NCBI RefSeq assembly: GCF_000382145.1 | Contig: NZ_KB907636.1 | Coordinates: forward strand, 1-64,000 | Source: Psychrobacter lutiphocae DSM 21542 | GTDB lineage: Bacteria > Pseudomonadota > Gammaproteobacteria > Pseudomonadales > Moraxellaceae | DNA: 64,000 bases | Reading direction: 5' to 3' | Shown: piece by piece, positions 8,901 to 19,200 of the stretch | Layout of the letters: every line of letters begins with the position of its first letter | How positions within the stretch are numbered: position 1 is the first letter of the stretch | Position numbers and translations under genes: made by a program | Notes under the pieces: generated by a model | The model's database searches: none | Told to the model about the DNA's origin: nothing | The model's input: the letters and a program-made list of their open reading frames with translations, nothing else

Positions 8901-10424
8901 GCCACTTAACGCTTGATTAAGCCTTACCATCTGTAAACTAAATGTCGTCTGTGAACGCTCTTCTAGAATAATTGGCAGTCTTTCACGCACCGCCAGTACG
9001 ATATGGCGATTTAAATTGGCGAGTATGTCCGTTGTATACGACTCTAAGCCATTGGACATATCAATAACATCCATAAGCTTGCTAATGGTCGTCAATCCAA
9101 AAAACACCTGATGCTCTTTTTCTCGCTTAGAGTTAAAGTTTTTAATCTTGCCATCTTCTTGAGGGTAACGTGCAGCCTCTATCGCTTCGATTATTTTTTT
9201 GGCATCTTCACTTAGATAGCTCTCAAAGCTTATGCCTCTTTTTGAGATAACTCTGTGAACCTCAGTAATATGCTCAAATCGTTTATGAAGATTAGATCCA
9301 CCATTAAATCCTTGAGATTTTCTATAATCAGGGTTCAGATAAGGCTCAATATCGGTTAAATCTAACTGAGAAAAGTCGTTGAGTAATTGTTCATATTTAT
9401 CAAAACTAAATTCACTGACTGGCACTTCATCAATGGGTGCTGAGATAAAGTTAAGTGATACTCTAACATGCCCGCGGTGGTCATTGATATCAGTCAGCTT
9501 ACCTTGCTGATCAATTAAGTTATATAGCTTAGGCTGCTCATGGTACAAACGGCTTTGAAACTGGCGCAGTTCATCATGGATGATGCTGTCCGTCACCTGC
9601 TCGATAGTATGATCTTCAATAATGGCCATACCCATCTGATGACCGGTTTCACTACTGTATTCTGTCAGCCATTTTTGAGCTAGGCTATCCAGCGTACCGA
9701 CAAACAGCTTATCAAGCGTTGTCAATACCAAAGCGGTGCGTCGAATCGCTTCAGATATCTGATAAGTATGAACATGGTCTAATAGATACTGTACCAAGTG
9801 CAAATTAATTGGATCACCAACCAGCTTATCGTAATGTGCATAACTGGCTTGCTCGACTAGCCAGTCCTTACGTTTTTTTCTCAATTGTTGCCGCTTCTCA
9901 TCACTGAGTTTTTGTTCATACTCAATGTCTTGATTTAACAACCCTGCATCAAATGTATCTTCTGCTTGTTGAGAGTCCTCATCTTTTGATTGTTTCTTAG
10001 ACTCATTATGTGACTCTGGCTCAATAACCAGTTGTTTGGGATATAAGATCTCTTTATTATCTGGATTACTACTCAATACATTCAGCCACTGCAAGAGTTG
10101 ATAAAACTCAACCAAGCGATCATGAATTCGCTGACGCATTTCAGCGGCAGCAGCACGGGTAAAGGTCGTAGCGATAATATGCTCAGGTGAACGGCGTGCT
10201 TCTATCAGCAAACGCAACACAATACCGGTCAGCGTCCAAGTCTTACCCGTACCCGCAGAGGCTTCAATCAAGTGCTTGCCGGCTAGATCAACTTCAATAG
10301 CAGGGATAATTTCAGTTATCACCTGCTCTTGAGTATCCACATTTGACGGCTCTTCTATTGGTTGATGTTGCCCATGTGTGAGCTGCTCATCCATTACGCT
10401 ATTGGTCATATTATCTGCTGTCAT
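5961..10424 (-). CDS. recB: exodeoxyribonuclease V beta subunit, RecB helicase-nuclease
   Basis: A 1487-aa UvrD-type SF1A helicase with a C-terminal nuclease. The Walker A motif EASAGTGKT is at 54-62, ALIDESQDIN forms Walker B, and QLMTIHKSKGLEFPIVYV and YVAFTRASEQLYI are motifs V and VI. The RecB-family nuclease site GEIDLVYEQAGRYHVVDYKSN starts near residue 1346, with D1349, D1362 and K1364. The protein is about 300 residues longer than E. coli RecB because of insertions between motifs. It sits 95 bases downstream of recC and is probably co-transcribed with it. Confidence 0.95.
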   Translation of the reverse strand: MTADNMTNSVMDEQLTHGQHQPIEEPSNVDTQEQVITEIIPAIEVDLAGKHLIEASAGTGKTWTLTGIVLRLLIEARRSPEHIIATTFTRAAAAEMRQRIHDRLVEFYQLLQWLNVLSSNPDNKEILYPKQLVIEPESHNESKKQSKDEDSQQAEDTFDAGLLNQDIEYEQKLSDEKRQQLRKKRKDWLVEQASYAHYDKLVGDPINLHLVQYLLDHVHTYQISEAIRRTALVLTTLDKLFVGTLDSLAQKWLTEYSSETGHQMGMAIIEDHTIEQVTDSIIHDELRQFQSRLYHEQPKLYNLIDQQGKLTDINDHRGHVRVSLNFISAPIDEVPVSEFSFDKYEQLLNDFSQLDLTDIEPYLNPDYRKSQGFNGGSNLHKRFEHITEVHRVISKRGISFESYLSEDAKKIIEAIEAARYPQEDGKIKNFNSKREKEHQVFFGLTTISKLMDVIDMSNGLESYTTDILANLNRHIVLAVRERLPIILEERSQTTFSLQMVRLNQALSGKQGDKLARYIRHHYPVALIDESQDINGEQAMMIQNIYLPKNTNNKQRSNHEFLLLVGDPKQAIYGFRGGDVSNYNFMKRQFDDKHIWTLDVNRRSNAGVINALNHWFSMPTRASNKQNRLAGLGDNIYYQHIKAANQDAKLSWLQSKIHSNPQSTDVNVNGDTDIYQNVLPNKAVSVINLPYNTEAKYDEYETTARHIAAILRSGQTLDGKPIQPSDIGVLARAKKDLKQVEDQLVKLNVPTLTTSDVSIFETIIAEDVAAVLSAMLQPYKQDMVNRVLTSHLYGLSVKQAKAMMLDHETGVAEAEGYKQSQQSDSKKSYQDFITYLKEGADRWQRFGILSALHYLFESSPVQPQGVWQTLAMYKDGDRHIMDLRHVMDVLAQYGMGMGEFELLAWFRQNIDDAPNSEWAKQYPLPTESGVQLMTIHKSKGLEFPIVYVLGMDAASRKSGNREDYGLYLYNVEQDSTQVNNSNNITNKTVTQRHFSVVQGTADDKEYYINLETKEAFDERKRLGYVAFTRASEQLYIVLKDPKDRREKERKPVVFWFDSDQKEYLLPERLKGIVGHLPSTQITEFYDSHYAKLETGVTQTKSTAVKKEPIKYDAFNKVMKETYFQGWAKTSFTALARQLDDSVQTLVVADERIDDTIDIADDISIRVANIGAQADIQDSIKAEDDIRFSFVKGANAGTFLHEIYEKIEFNNKAQWPQVIDQAVRRYQLPTVYASREQQLRILNEKISASNGQRWQATALELDIDDSQHHALIHWIEEVLHTPLLASNQALINIEPSRQFAELGFNMGVSEQFKAEAINQLFEQYVPEKDKHIHLLPQQQRHIYRYLRGEIDLVYEQAGRYHVVDYKSNFLGNSLSSYSHQTLKQAMSKAGYWLQAAIYQVALHRFLSLRIADYQGNEHRYLAPVEYMFLRGVHPAKLATAKSAYSSNSLGSGNSLDISKLSDSDRYGLVTWDIPLDFIKALDDLFGRPE

Positions 10425-10518
10425 ATCACTATACGCTTATTATTGTCTTTATCAGGTTTTCGGAGTCTGTTGAACGATTCAGTCTTAGTCAGTTACTCGC
10501 CAGCTATTAACTGATTCG

Positions 10519-13500
10519 CTATTTAAGCTTAATGAGTGACTCATACATCGGCTCATACAGTGGCTTTGCCAGATTTATCAGGCCAGTGGTAAGCGCTTTA
10601 TACTTATCATCATCTCTAAGCACATATTGCCAAATTGGATGCAGCACGCAGTTGTCAAACACCATATCCGTATGATAACCAGGCACAAACCAAGAGGAAT
10701 AATCGGAACGACTTGGCCAATAGGGTTTTCCTTCTTGCTGCGCTTTAACTTTAGAGACATACTCCAAGGCATAATCTGGCAATAAGGTGATCGGCACTTG
10801 ACCCACAAGATTGCCAAATACAGCCCATTTAATCAGCTCAATCGCGGCTTGCTTGTATTCAATTGGCTTAAGCTTGAACGCAACAACATCCTTATAACTA
10901 GATACCTGATCACGGGACTTGTTATAACGCCATAAGCTAACCCCATCTTGAAGCGCTACCTGCTCTGGCGTTGTACGTCTGGCCACTTGCCAATACAAAT
11001 GCGACAGCCAAAACTTCAACAGATGCTGCGGACTGGCGGAGCTTGATAAAATATTAAGCCAATATCTAGGAGACTGCTCAGCATAAGGCTTAGAGGCTGT
11101 CTTTGCCTCTGTCTTTGTCTCTGTTTCTAAATCAGTATCAGTATCGGTATTTGCATTAGAATGACTAGCATGACCGACAGGCACTTTACCTTTCATCTTT
11201 ATCGACTTAGGCAATAACGACAACCAATTCTCTTTATTGTCGCTCTCATCAACATCGTGGCTCTCAGCATTGTCGCCTTCAATGTCCGAAAATAACTGCT
11301 TAATATCCAGTCGTACTGGCACTTCTTTGGTTGCAGTTAACAAAAACGGATGATCTATTGACTGAATGAGATCCATTAGTGGCTGTGCGTCTGATTCATT
11401 TTTAATCAGTTGATCTTTAAACTCTTCACATTTTTGTAGTAGTTTTTGCTGTTGATTAGACAGTGTGGTTTGGCGAGCCACGCCAGCCGGCATTATCTTT
11501 TGATAGATAAGATGCTCATCATCATTATCCACATCAAACTCATCAGCACTCGCCTTACTATCCATTGCCAGTTTATTAATCAAATGATCGTTTATCTGAT
11601 AGGTGGATAAGCTGTTTAAAAATAACGGTTCTTGACTGGCAATCGACGCTTCACCTTGCACAATATGAACTTGCTGAGCACGCAAAAACGCTTTCGCTGG
11701 ATGACGCACTTGATAGACCAGCACCTCATCAATATCAACTTCCTCGATATCAAATACGGCTTGTTTTAACGCCGTTTTGGCTTCAGCATCATCTCTATAC
11801 TCCAGATTAAGCATAGTAATGAGTGACTGAATGCTTTTGTCATCAATACTGCCCAGTTTACCCAGTTCATTTTCGACCAGCTGGACAGATGAGTTGCCTT
11901 GAGACTGAGGTGCTAAAATGGTTGCAATCGTCTTATATTGCTCAGGCGTTGGCAACTCAACTCGACTAACATAAGGCTGATTGTCACGTACCTTAAGCGT
12001 ATTAAACACGCTTTGCCACAGTGGTGCTGGCGGGAACTGTCGCTGTTGAGCCAGCTTGGTCTGACGCATTGCCTGATTTAACTGTGCTTCCAATTCTAAA
12101 TTACGAGAATCGTTGGCATCACTGTCTACGTCAATGCTTGCAAGTTCCTTGTCGTTAACCGACTCATGCATATCGTTAGCGCTTATTTGATCTAATTCCT
12201 CCGTGGTCTCAAACAAGCTTTTATCAAAAGGTAAAGCTGGATGCTCAGTGACCAGCCATTGCTTAATCAAATGAGGAAGTTGTCGCTTCACACTTTGCGC
12301 TTCTGCATTTAACTCATCTGGCATGTCCTGTAATGAACTTAGTTGCCACTGCACTTCCCCTTGCAAAAACTGCAACAGCTCACTAACTGGATTTGCTGGC
12401 AAATGCTCGTGGATATCGGTCAAGCTTTGACCATTATAAAAAATCCAACAGGCACTGCGCGCACACAGTAGCGCATCCAAAAAAGCTCCATTATCATCAT
12501 CTTCACTGTCTCTATCACCTCGGCGAGAAATAGTAGCCTTCATCAAGTCATAACGATTGTCTTTATCCCGTGCAGGAAACTCAGATAAATTCATATTGAG
12601 CATAACCACCAGCTCAAAAGGCACATTGCGTAACGCCCCAAAGCGACCAAAGGTAATCACACCAGTAGGCTCAGCACTCACTTGCTGGCTTTCTAGCTCA
12701 GCTTCGATACTGTCTAACATAAAGCTCAGCTTTAATGGCAACCGCTCAATGTTATTAAAGCCATTTTCTTTTTGACCTGCCTGCTCGCTCTCTGCTGTAT
12801 AATAGTGGTGATAATGACGATTGGCGCGCAAACTCGACTTAAAGCCATTCATTGCATTATAAATCGCTCGCATACTACGTGTCTGATCAATATCTGCAAA
12901 ATAGCGATGAATAACTTTCGTTTCAATCTGTTGTAGCCACACCTCTGCGGTATGACTTGCTAAATAATCATAACGATGGTTTACCAGCCCACTGTGTATC
13001 TGACACAGCGCCTCAATAATTGGGGCATCATTTAAACTCACCTGAGATACAGGCAAGCTTTTTTCTGCTACGGCTGTGGTCGGCCAATCCAAATCTGCAA
13101 TTGGATACAAACAATCGGTCAACCCAGCTTCAGGCATCACCAGACCCAATACCAATCTATCCAGAGCTTGCGCAAAACTAAAGCGATAATCAAAGTCATT
13201 GGCATCTAAACTAGGCTTTAAATGCGCCTCATCAAACCCACGAATGAAACCAGCTTCGATCAAGAGATCACAACCTCGACTCATCTGCTCATGAGTCAGG
13301 CCAAAGTTTTCATATAAAGGTGGTAGCATTAACCAATCAAACACCTCAGCGGCTTCAAAACGAGCACTATCACTACCCAGTAATTTATAAAAACCTATCA
13401 CCGCCTCCCACAACTGGCGAATTTCGGCATCTACCACACCTGTCACCTTAGCAGGTAGATACAACTCATCTTGACCCTTACCATTCATAAAAATAGAGCT

Positions 13501-15090
13501 AATTAACGCATAATGACGCTCAACATCGGGTAATAGCACCACAATATCAGAGACATGGCGCGGTTTAGCGCCTTTAGGTAGAGGCTCGTTAAGCCAGCGT
13601 CCTATCATAATTCGCAGCACTTCAAGCTGCCGCTGCAAGCTATGACAAGAGTGGATACTTAGACTATTATCTTGTGAAGATATCGGCCAAGGACGTTCTT
13701 TGTGATAGTGCTTATTCCCAAGCACCTCGTCAGAATAATAATCTACTTCTGGTGTAGCCAAAGTTGACCCATCGTATTGCTCACTTTCAACCAACTGCTC
13801 GCCCAGCTCTTTTGATACTGTCGCTGCTGCTGCTTGCTGTGTTGACTGCTCATCCAGCATTAACACATCTTGTTGTAATTGTTGCAATAGAGTCAATGGG
13901 CGTTGATACACTTCATTGTCATTCTGCACTGCAACATCAATACCAGACCTACCAAGATCTGTACCATCAAAACTGTGGTCAAAGTCATCACGCCAAATTA
14001 CCTGTGCCTGCTGGTAATCCTCACCCCCTGATAAAGTAGCAAGCATCGCAAATGTATCACGTGACTGCTTACCAAGACGTGATAATAAGCTGTGCCCATA
14101 GTCACGTAGAAACACGCTATCTGGATTAATAATACGCTGACGCTCAAGCCATGACTTATCAACAATATCTGCCCAAAATAGCTTTGAGGGGTTATAGTGA
14201 AGCAAAGTAATGTCCATAAATTCAGACAAACGCTGTAAAAAGGTAAGCTCCGCTTGTGGCAACTGCTGAATGGTAAAAATTCTTAACACCTTCGGCAGCG
14301 CTGCCACTTCTTGCGCGTGATTGCTGCTTAATGCTTGCCAAAAGTTATTTTCTAGCGCCACACGATATAAATGCACTTCAGCGAATAAATGCAACCACAA
14401 ATGTCGCTGCGCCGCTTCCAACTCGACATAATGCGCCACCAGCCAATCAGGGGTCGCACGCGCATACTTATCAAAGCGTAGAGATAAATTATCTTTTTCT
14501 AATATTAACTGCTCAACATCAAGCTTTTTATTATTTGACCACAGTTGCAACCAATCCTCCCTATGCGTCAAATAACGGTTAAACACTCGTGCCAGATCAC
14601 TGGCCAACTGCCAAAGTCGAGCATCTTTTTGCGCTGAATCACTACTGGCATCCGCCTGCTCCTGATCTTGCAATGATTCCATAAGCGAAATTAGTAACGG
14701 GTATAACGGATGCGCCTCATCGGTAAGGATATGCGCTTGATAGTGATTAAGATATCCAAATATACGCCACTGCATCACTGTTGGTGACAGCACCGCTACC
14801 TCAGGCACGTTAAGAGTTGTTGCCTGTGGATCTTGCTCAAGTCGATGCGCATTATGGCGGGTTAAAACCGCCTGCATCAGCTTCCACTGATACTCACCCC
14901 AAAATTTGGTTTGTACTAAGGTGCTAATACCTGCCTGACTGGCAATACTCTTATCAAGCCAATCACCGAGTACCTTGGAAGGCACAATGACGATAAAAGG
15001 CTCAAAAATCGGCTGATCTTTGGATTGATATTCTTTTAGAAGGTGCGTGACAAGTTTTTCGGTGCGATTGGACTGGATAATTTTAAACAT
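10519..15090 (-). CDS. recC: exodeoxyribonuclease V gamma subunit, RecC
   Basis: A 1523-aa subunit that holds the RecB and RecD motors and scans DNA for Chi. It is an inactivated helicase-nuclease fold and lacks a Walker A motif, as expected. Recognisable RecC signatures are the N-terminal PFIVIVPSKVLGDWL, VSDIVVLLPDVERHY and VITFGRFGALRNVPFELVVML. At 1523 aa it is longer than E. coli RecC (1122 aa), with low-complexity Asp/Thr/Glu-rich inserts such as the TDTDTDLETETKTEAKT region. It is the first gene of the recC-recB-recD run. Confidence 0.93.
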   Translation of the reverse strand: MFKIIQSNRTEKLVTHLLKEYQSKDQPIFEPFIVIVPSKVLGDWLDKSIASQAGISTLVQTKFWGEYQWKLMQAVLTRHNAHRLEQDPQATTLNVPEVAVLSPTVMQWRIFGYLNHYQAHILTDEAHPLYPLLISLMESLQDQEQADASSDSAQKDARLWQLASDLARVFNRYLTHREDWLQLWSNNKKLDVEQLILEKDNLSLRFDKYARATPDWLVAHYVELEAAQRHLWLHLFAEVHLYRVALENNFWQALSSNHAQEVAALPKVLRIFTIQQLPQAELTFLQRLSEFMDITLLHYNPSKLFWADIVDKSWLERQRIINPDSVFLRDYGHSLLSRLGKQSRDTFAMLATLSGGEDYQQAQVIWRDDFDHSFDGTDLGRSGIDVAVQNDNEVYQRPLTLLQQLQQDVLMLDEQSTQQAAAATVSKELGEQLVESEQYDGSTLATPEVDYYSDEVLGNKHYHKERPWPISSQDNSLSIHSCHSLQRQLEVLRIMIGRWLNEPLPKGAKPRHVSDIVVLLPDVERHYALISSIFMNGKGQDELYLPAKVTGVVDAEIRQLWEAVIGFYKLLGSDSARFEAAEVFDWLMLPPLYENFGLTHEQMSRGCDLLIEAGFIRGFDEAHLKPSLDANDFDYRFSFAQALDRLVLGLVMPEAGLTDCLYPIADLDWPTTAVAEKSLPVSQVSLNDAPIIEALCQIHSGLVNHRYDYLASHTAEVWLQQIETKVIHRYFADIDQTRSMRAIYNAMNGFKSSLRANRHYHHYYTAESEQAGQKENGFNNIERLPLKLSFMLDSIEAELESQQVSAEPTGVITFGRFGALRNVPFELVVMLNMNLSEFPARDKDNRYDLMKATISRRGDRDSEDDDNGAFLDALLCARSACWIFYNGQSLTDIHEHLPANPVSELLQFLQGEVQWQLSSLQDMPDELNAEAQSVKRQLPHLIKQWLVTEHPALPFDKSLFETTEELDQISANDMHESVNDKELASIDVDSDANDSRNLELEAQLNQAMRQTKLAQQRQFPPAPLWQSVFNTLKVRDNQPYVSRVELPTPEQYKTIATILAPQSQGNSSVQLVENELGKLGSIDDKSIQSLITMLNLEYRDDAEAKTALKQAVFDIEEVDIDEVLVYQVRHPAKAFLRAQQVHIVQGEASIASQEPLFLNSLSTYQINDHLINKLAMDSKASADEFDVDNDDEHLIYQKIMPAGVARQTTLSNQQQKLLQKCEEFKDQLIKNESDAQPLMDLIQSIDHPFLLTATKEVPVRLDIKQLFSDIEGDNAESHDVDESDNKENWLSLLPKSIKMKGKVPVGHASHSNANTDTDTDLETETKTEAKTASKPYAEQSPRYWLNILSSSASPQHLLKFWLSHLYWQVARRTTPEQVALQDGVSLWRYNKSRDQVSSYKDVVAFKLKPIEYKQAAIELIKWAVFGNLVGQVPITLLPDYALEYVSKVKAQQEGKPYWPSRSDYSSWFVPGYHTDMVFDNCVLHPIWQYVLRDDDKYKALTTGLINLAKPLYEPMYESLIKLK

Positions 15091-15360
15091 AGGGCAATCT
15101 TATGGTGAATACAAAATGAAAGCAGACCCTAAGCATACCTGATTTTTATAAATGAAAAAACAACGGTGCTAAATGACACGTCAGATATTGTCGCAAAAAA
15201 TCTATTGAGGTTTTTTAGTTGATGTTTTTAATAGCCAATATTAATAGCCTATATTAAAAGTTTATACACTTCATCAGGACATTTAAAATGGCTAATTTTA
15301 AAAACCTTAGTAGAGACACCATACAAGCTGTGCTAAAATTAGCATTAATATTCCCAACCA

Positions 15361-15436
15361 GCGCTTATAGCTCAACAGGACAGAGCAGTCGCCTCCTAAG
15401 CGATCGATCGGGGTTCGAGTCCCTGTAAGCGCGCCA
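15361..15436 (+). tRNA. tRNA-Arg (anticodon CCT)
   Basis: A full cloverleaf: acceptor GCGCTTA pairs with TAAGCGC, the D-stem is GCTC/GAGC, the anticodon stem GTCGC/GCGAT holds loop CTCCTAA, and the T-arm is CGGGG-TTCGAGT-CCCTG. It ends with discriminator G and an encoded CCA. The anticodon CCT reads AGG arginine codons. There is no intron or neighbouring tRNA. The downstream flank carries a MITE-like insertion 24 bases past the CCA end. Confidence 0.95.
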
Positions 15437-15459
15437 ATCCATATAATTAATAATTACTA

Positions 15460-15645
15460 GGCGTGTCTTCATTTTGAAAATGATGATAAAAATAAGATAA
15501 ATCGCAGTCAGACTAGGAAAATAACGCAGATAATATCATCATATCAGCCCATTAGTTGACAAGGCATGACAAGACTTAGCTATTTTTAGCCCATTTAAAA
15601 TTTTTAGCCCTTTTAAATGTTATTGCACGAATTGAAGACACGCCC
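15460..15645. mobile_element. MITE-like non-autonomous element with GGCGTGTCTTCA ends
   Basis: About 186 bases bounded by inverted 12-bp ends, GGCGTGTCTTCA on the left and TGAAGACACGCC on the right. It has no coding capacity. The last part, with GTTATTGCACGAATT, also appears at 43056-43105 next to an ACGCCCTAG end. The ends and CTAG context recall IS5-type elements, which may move it in trans. No intact transposase for it is in the window. Confidence 0.6.
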
Positions 15646-15728
15646 TTGTTACCACTCATTACCTCAATCCCTCTAAAACCCTGATAACAACACAGCCACG
15701 ACAACTATCCCAACTTAGGATCACCCTT

Positions 15729-16172
15729 ATGCTGACATCAAAATCCATCTTAAAGCCACTCATTGCTTTGCTCACCTTATCCTTTTTTTCCCTATCTTCT
15801 GCCCACGCCTCAATAGACGAGCAATTAGAGTTAGTAGATTCTAGCTTTGCTTCAGTTGATTTTTATCCGTTAAGCAACCCTGACCTAGAGGGTCTGCTTG
15901 GTGAATATGAGGAGGAGGCTCAGTCATTAATGTTAACCAAAGGCGAAAGTTACTCGTTGGTTGCTGTCTGTGATGACAAGTGCTTTGATTTGGACTTATA
16001 TGTCTTCGATAAAGATGGTTCAGTTATCGGTTATGATGATGACGATACCAGCATTGCGATTGTCGATTTCACAGCAGACTATACTGGCACTTATGACGCT
16101 GAAGTAACTATGTATGATTGTTATCAGCAAAAATGTAATTATGCCGTTAAAAGCTATGTTTTTAAGCAGTAA
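15729..16172 (+). CDS. small secreted protein, function unknown
   Basis: A 147-aa protein with a clear Sec signal peptide (K5, hydrophobic 9-22, probable cleavage after AHA at 25-27). The mature part is acidic and beta-rich. Cys81/Cys85 (CDDKC) and Cys131/Cys136 (CYQQKC) could form two disulphides in the periplasm. The pattern LDLYVFDKDGSVIGYDDDD followed by YTGTYDAEV resembles the pre-peptidase C-terminal (PPC-like) beta-sandwich fold, but this is a weak likeness. RBS TAGGATCACCCTT precedes the ATG. A perfect palindrome follows at 16194-16215. Confidence 0.7.
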   Translation: MLTSKSILKPLIALLTLSFFSLSSAHASIDEQLELVDSSFASVDFYPLSNPDLEGLLGEYEEEAQSLMLTKGESYSLVAVCDDKCFDLDLYVFDKDGSVIGYDDDDTSIAIVDFTADYTGTYDAEVTMYDCYQQKCNYAVKSYVFKQ

Positions 16173-16193
16173 CCGCTTTTCGCGCGCCTCAGA

Positions 16194-16215
16194 CATCCTC
16201 ACATATGTGAGGATG
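16194..16215. terminator. perfect 22-bp palindrome between convergent genes
   Basis: CATCCTCACAT followed by its exact complement. It lies between the 3' ends of the secreted-protein gene and hsdR. Neither strand has a good T-run after it, so it may be a weak bidirectional terminator or a binding site. Confidence 0.45.
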
Positions 16216-16241
16216 TTCTTAAGCCGAGGGTGTTATAAACA

Positions 16242-19200
16242 CTATCTGCGTTGGCTTAAATCCACCAGCATGTCATAGATGATATTTGAAAATTTATTGT
16301 GCGCATTTTTATTAGAAAATAGATGCATCATCATTTTTTGATGCGTCTCTTTACTATCAATCATGGCATCATCAATAGCTATCGGGAAATCGCCCAGCAT
16401 CGCTTGATCCTTTGTATTATTACGCACTTGAGTCATTACTATCTCGTTTTCTGCCATTTTATCTCGGATGGTTTCAGCATAGTTAACAATATCATTGTCG
16501 GTAAACCCTTCCCCTGCAAAGATATCATTGAGCTGTCTGATAATCTCCGACAGATAGTCTTCCTTTTTATCCTTTGGTGCTGCTGTACCCAGTCCGCTGG
16601 TAGGATCTAATTGATAGTCTTCAGCATGCTCTTGTAGTTTTAAATCCTGCTGTTTGAGCTTAGAGACACGGTAATGGGTCATCTCTATATTACTCAGGTC
16701 AATCTCATCTTCAGGATTAAAATCCTCACGTAGCAGTGGTAATAAATGACGAGCATATAGACTTAGCTTCTCTAAATCACGGTCATCATAGTCGACAATC
16801 TGCGACATAAATTCATAAAAACGTGCAAAACTGCCCAAGTCTTTTTTGAACAATAGCAGCGCATCTTTTTGCTTTTTTGCCTCGCTATAATCGCTATCTG
16901 CATTGCCAATCAACACTGCATCCTGAGTTGCCTTGGTACGTGTCAATATTGCTTTACAACGCTGTACCTCCTCACTGGCTCTTTGATACTGATGACGCCA
17001 ACGCTCTACCGCAGGTTTACAGATATTACTGATAGCAGCGTTACTTTTATTTTTGCTATAAAATGCATCAGCAAAATTCACAACTTCATTCCAGCGTATC
17101 ACATCACTAGCACGTATCTTTTCTAACAAGTCAAATACCTTGTCTGGATCACTGACGTCAGCAAGCTCGGCAGTTTCATAATACGGCTGGAAAGCCGCTA
17201 AGATATCTTCAGGGTCGTTAAAGAAGTCGAGCACGAATGTACCCGTTTCTTTTTTGCCAGGGTAAATACGATTCAGTCGTGATAATGTCTGCACGCAGTC
17301 GACACCTGCCAGCTTCTTATCGACGTACATAGCGCATAGCTTAGGTTGGTCAAAGCCTGTCTGAAACTTATTGGCAACTAACATCACTTGATAGTCGTCA
17401 GAGTCAAAGGCTTTACGCATATCACGACCTTGTAGGTCTGGATTCATATTCAATTCAGTAAAGCTTTCGCCCAATAAGCCACTGCTGTCTGGATCAGATT
17501 CACTAAACTCGACCTCACCTGAGAAGGCCACCATAGCGTTGATGTTTTTGTAGCCTTGCTCTGCCACATACTTATCGAATGCAAGCTTATAGCGCACGGC
17601 CTCTTTACGAGAGCCAGTCACCACCATGGCTTTGGCTTGCCCGCCTAGCAAATCTTTAATATTCTTATTAAAGTGCTCAATAATTATTTTCACCTTTTGC
17701 GAGATATTATAATCATACAAGCGCACCCAGTTATTAAGCTTAATCTTGGCACGCTTGGCATCGACTTCATGGTCTTTAGCCAGTTTTTGATTGAGCTGAT
17801 AGGCCACTTTGTAGCTGGTATAGTTTTTGAGCACATCTAAAATAAAGCCTTCCTCTATCGCTTGGCGCATAGAGTACACATGATACGCTTCAGGCTTGTT
17901 GTCTTTTGAGGCAGGCAAGTTTGGATTGGGCAAACGTCCAAACAGCTCTAAGGTTTTAGATTTTGGCGTAGCAGTAAAGGCATAGTAGCTTAGGTTATCA
18001 CTACCACGGCGAGCAGTAATGGTCGCATCAAGCATATCTTCAGCAGATAGCCCTTTATCCACATACTCCTCAAAGTTATCTCTGAGCTCATCACTGGCTG
18101 CTGGACTGGCAATAAGCACTTCTTTTAGCTTACGAGCAGTCGTACCCGACTGAGATGAATGTGCTTCATCAGCGATAATGGCATAGCGTCTTTCTTTGAG
18201 TACGCTAGAGTCTTCAATGGCTTTAAGCACATAAGGGAAGGTTTGAATAGTAACGATAATAATCGGCTGTGAGTTTAATAAGGCGTCAGCCAGCTTCTCA
18301 GACTTAGATCCCTCACCCTCTTTGCGATTAATACGCCCGACTACCCCATCGGCATGTTCAAACTGATAAATGGTGTCTTGTAATTGGTCATCGAGTACGG
18401 TTCTATCGGTCACCACAATTACCGAATCAAACAGTTTAGCCCCTGCGTCATTATATAGGGTGGATAGTTGATGCGCTGTCCAAGCAATCGAGTTAGATTT
18501 GCCCGAGCCTGCACTGTGCTGAATCAGGTAGCGATTTTGCACCTTATCATTTAAGTTCGGATTGTCTTGCTTCGCTTGCCTGACTTGATCCAGCTTAACG
18601 GCATCTTCAATCAAGTTAGTCACCACATCCCATTGGTGATAGCGTGGGAAAATCATGGTTTCTTTTTTGGTTCTGCGTCCTAGTGCATCCTCAACCTCTT
18701 CTATCTGAAGGTGCATAAAGCGACCTAAGATATTCAGCAGATTGTCGGTACTTAATACCTCATTCCATAAATAATCGGTAGCATAGCGGTTGGGGTCGCT
18801 AGGTATGTCATTCCCTGCACCGCCATCACCAGTCCCTTTGTTAAAGGGTAGGAAGAAGGTATCATCACCTGCCAGCTTAGTGGTCATAAACACATCATAT
18901 TGACTGACCGCAAAATGAACCAAAGCACCACGCTTAAAGCTAAGTAGTGGTTCAGGCTTACCGCTTACAGGATCAATAGGCAGCCTATCTCGTTTATATT
19001 GTAATTTGGCGTTTTCAACGGCTTGCTTAAACTCAGATTTAAGCTCCATGGTCACCACTGGCAGACCGTTAACGAACAACACCAGATCAAGACGATGACG
19101 CTTAGCTGACTTAGACTTCGCACCAGTCACTGCATCAGCATCTTTAGGGCTTAGATGGGCGCTATACACCACTTCAGGTACCACACGGCAGATATTGGCT

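Noticed and set aside
15289-15426. Open frame starting MANFKNLSRDTIQAV
   Set aside because: It runs through the whole tRNA-Arg gene; the tRNA fold is certain and the frame has no other support.
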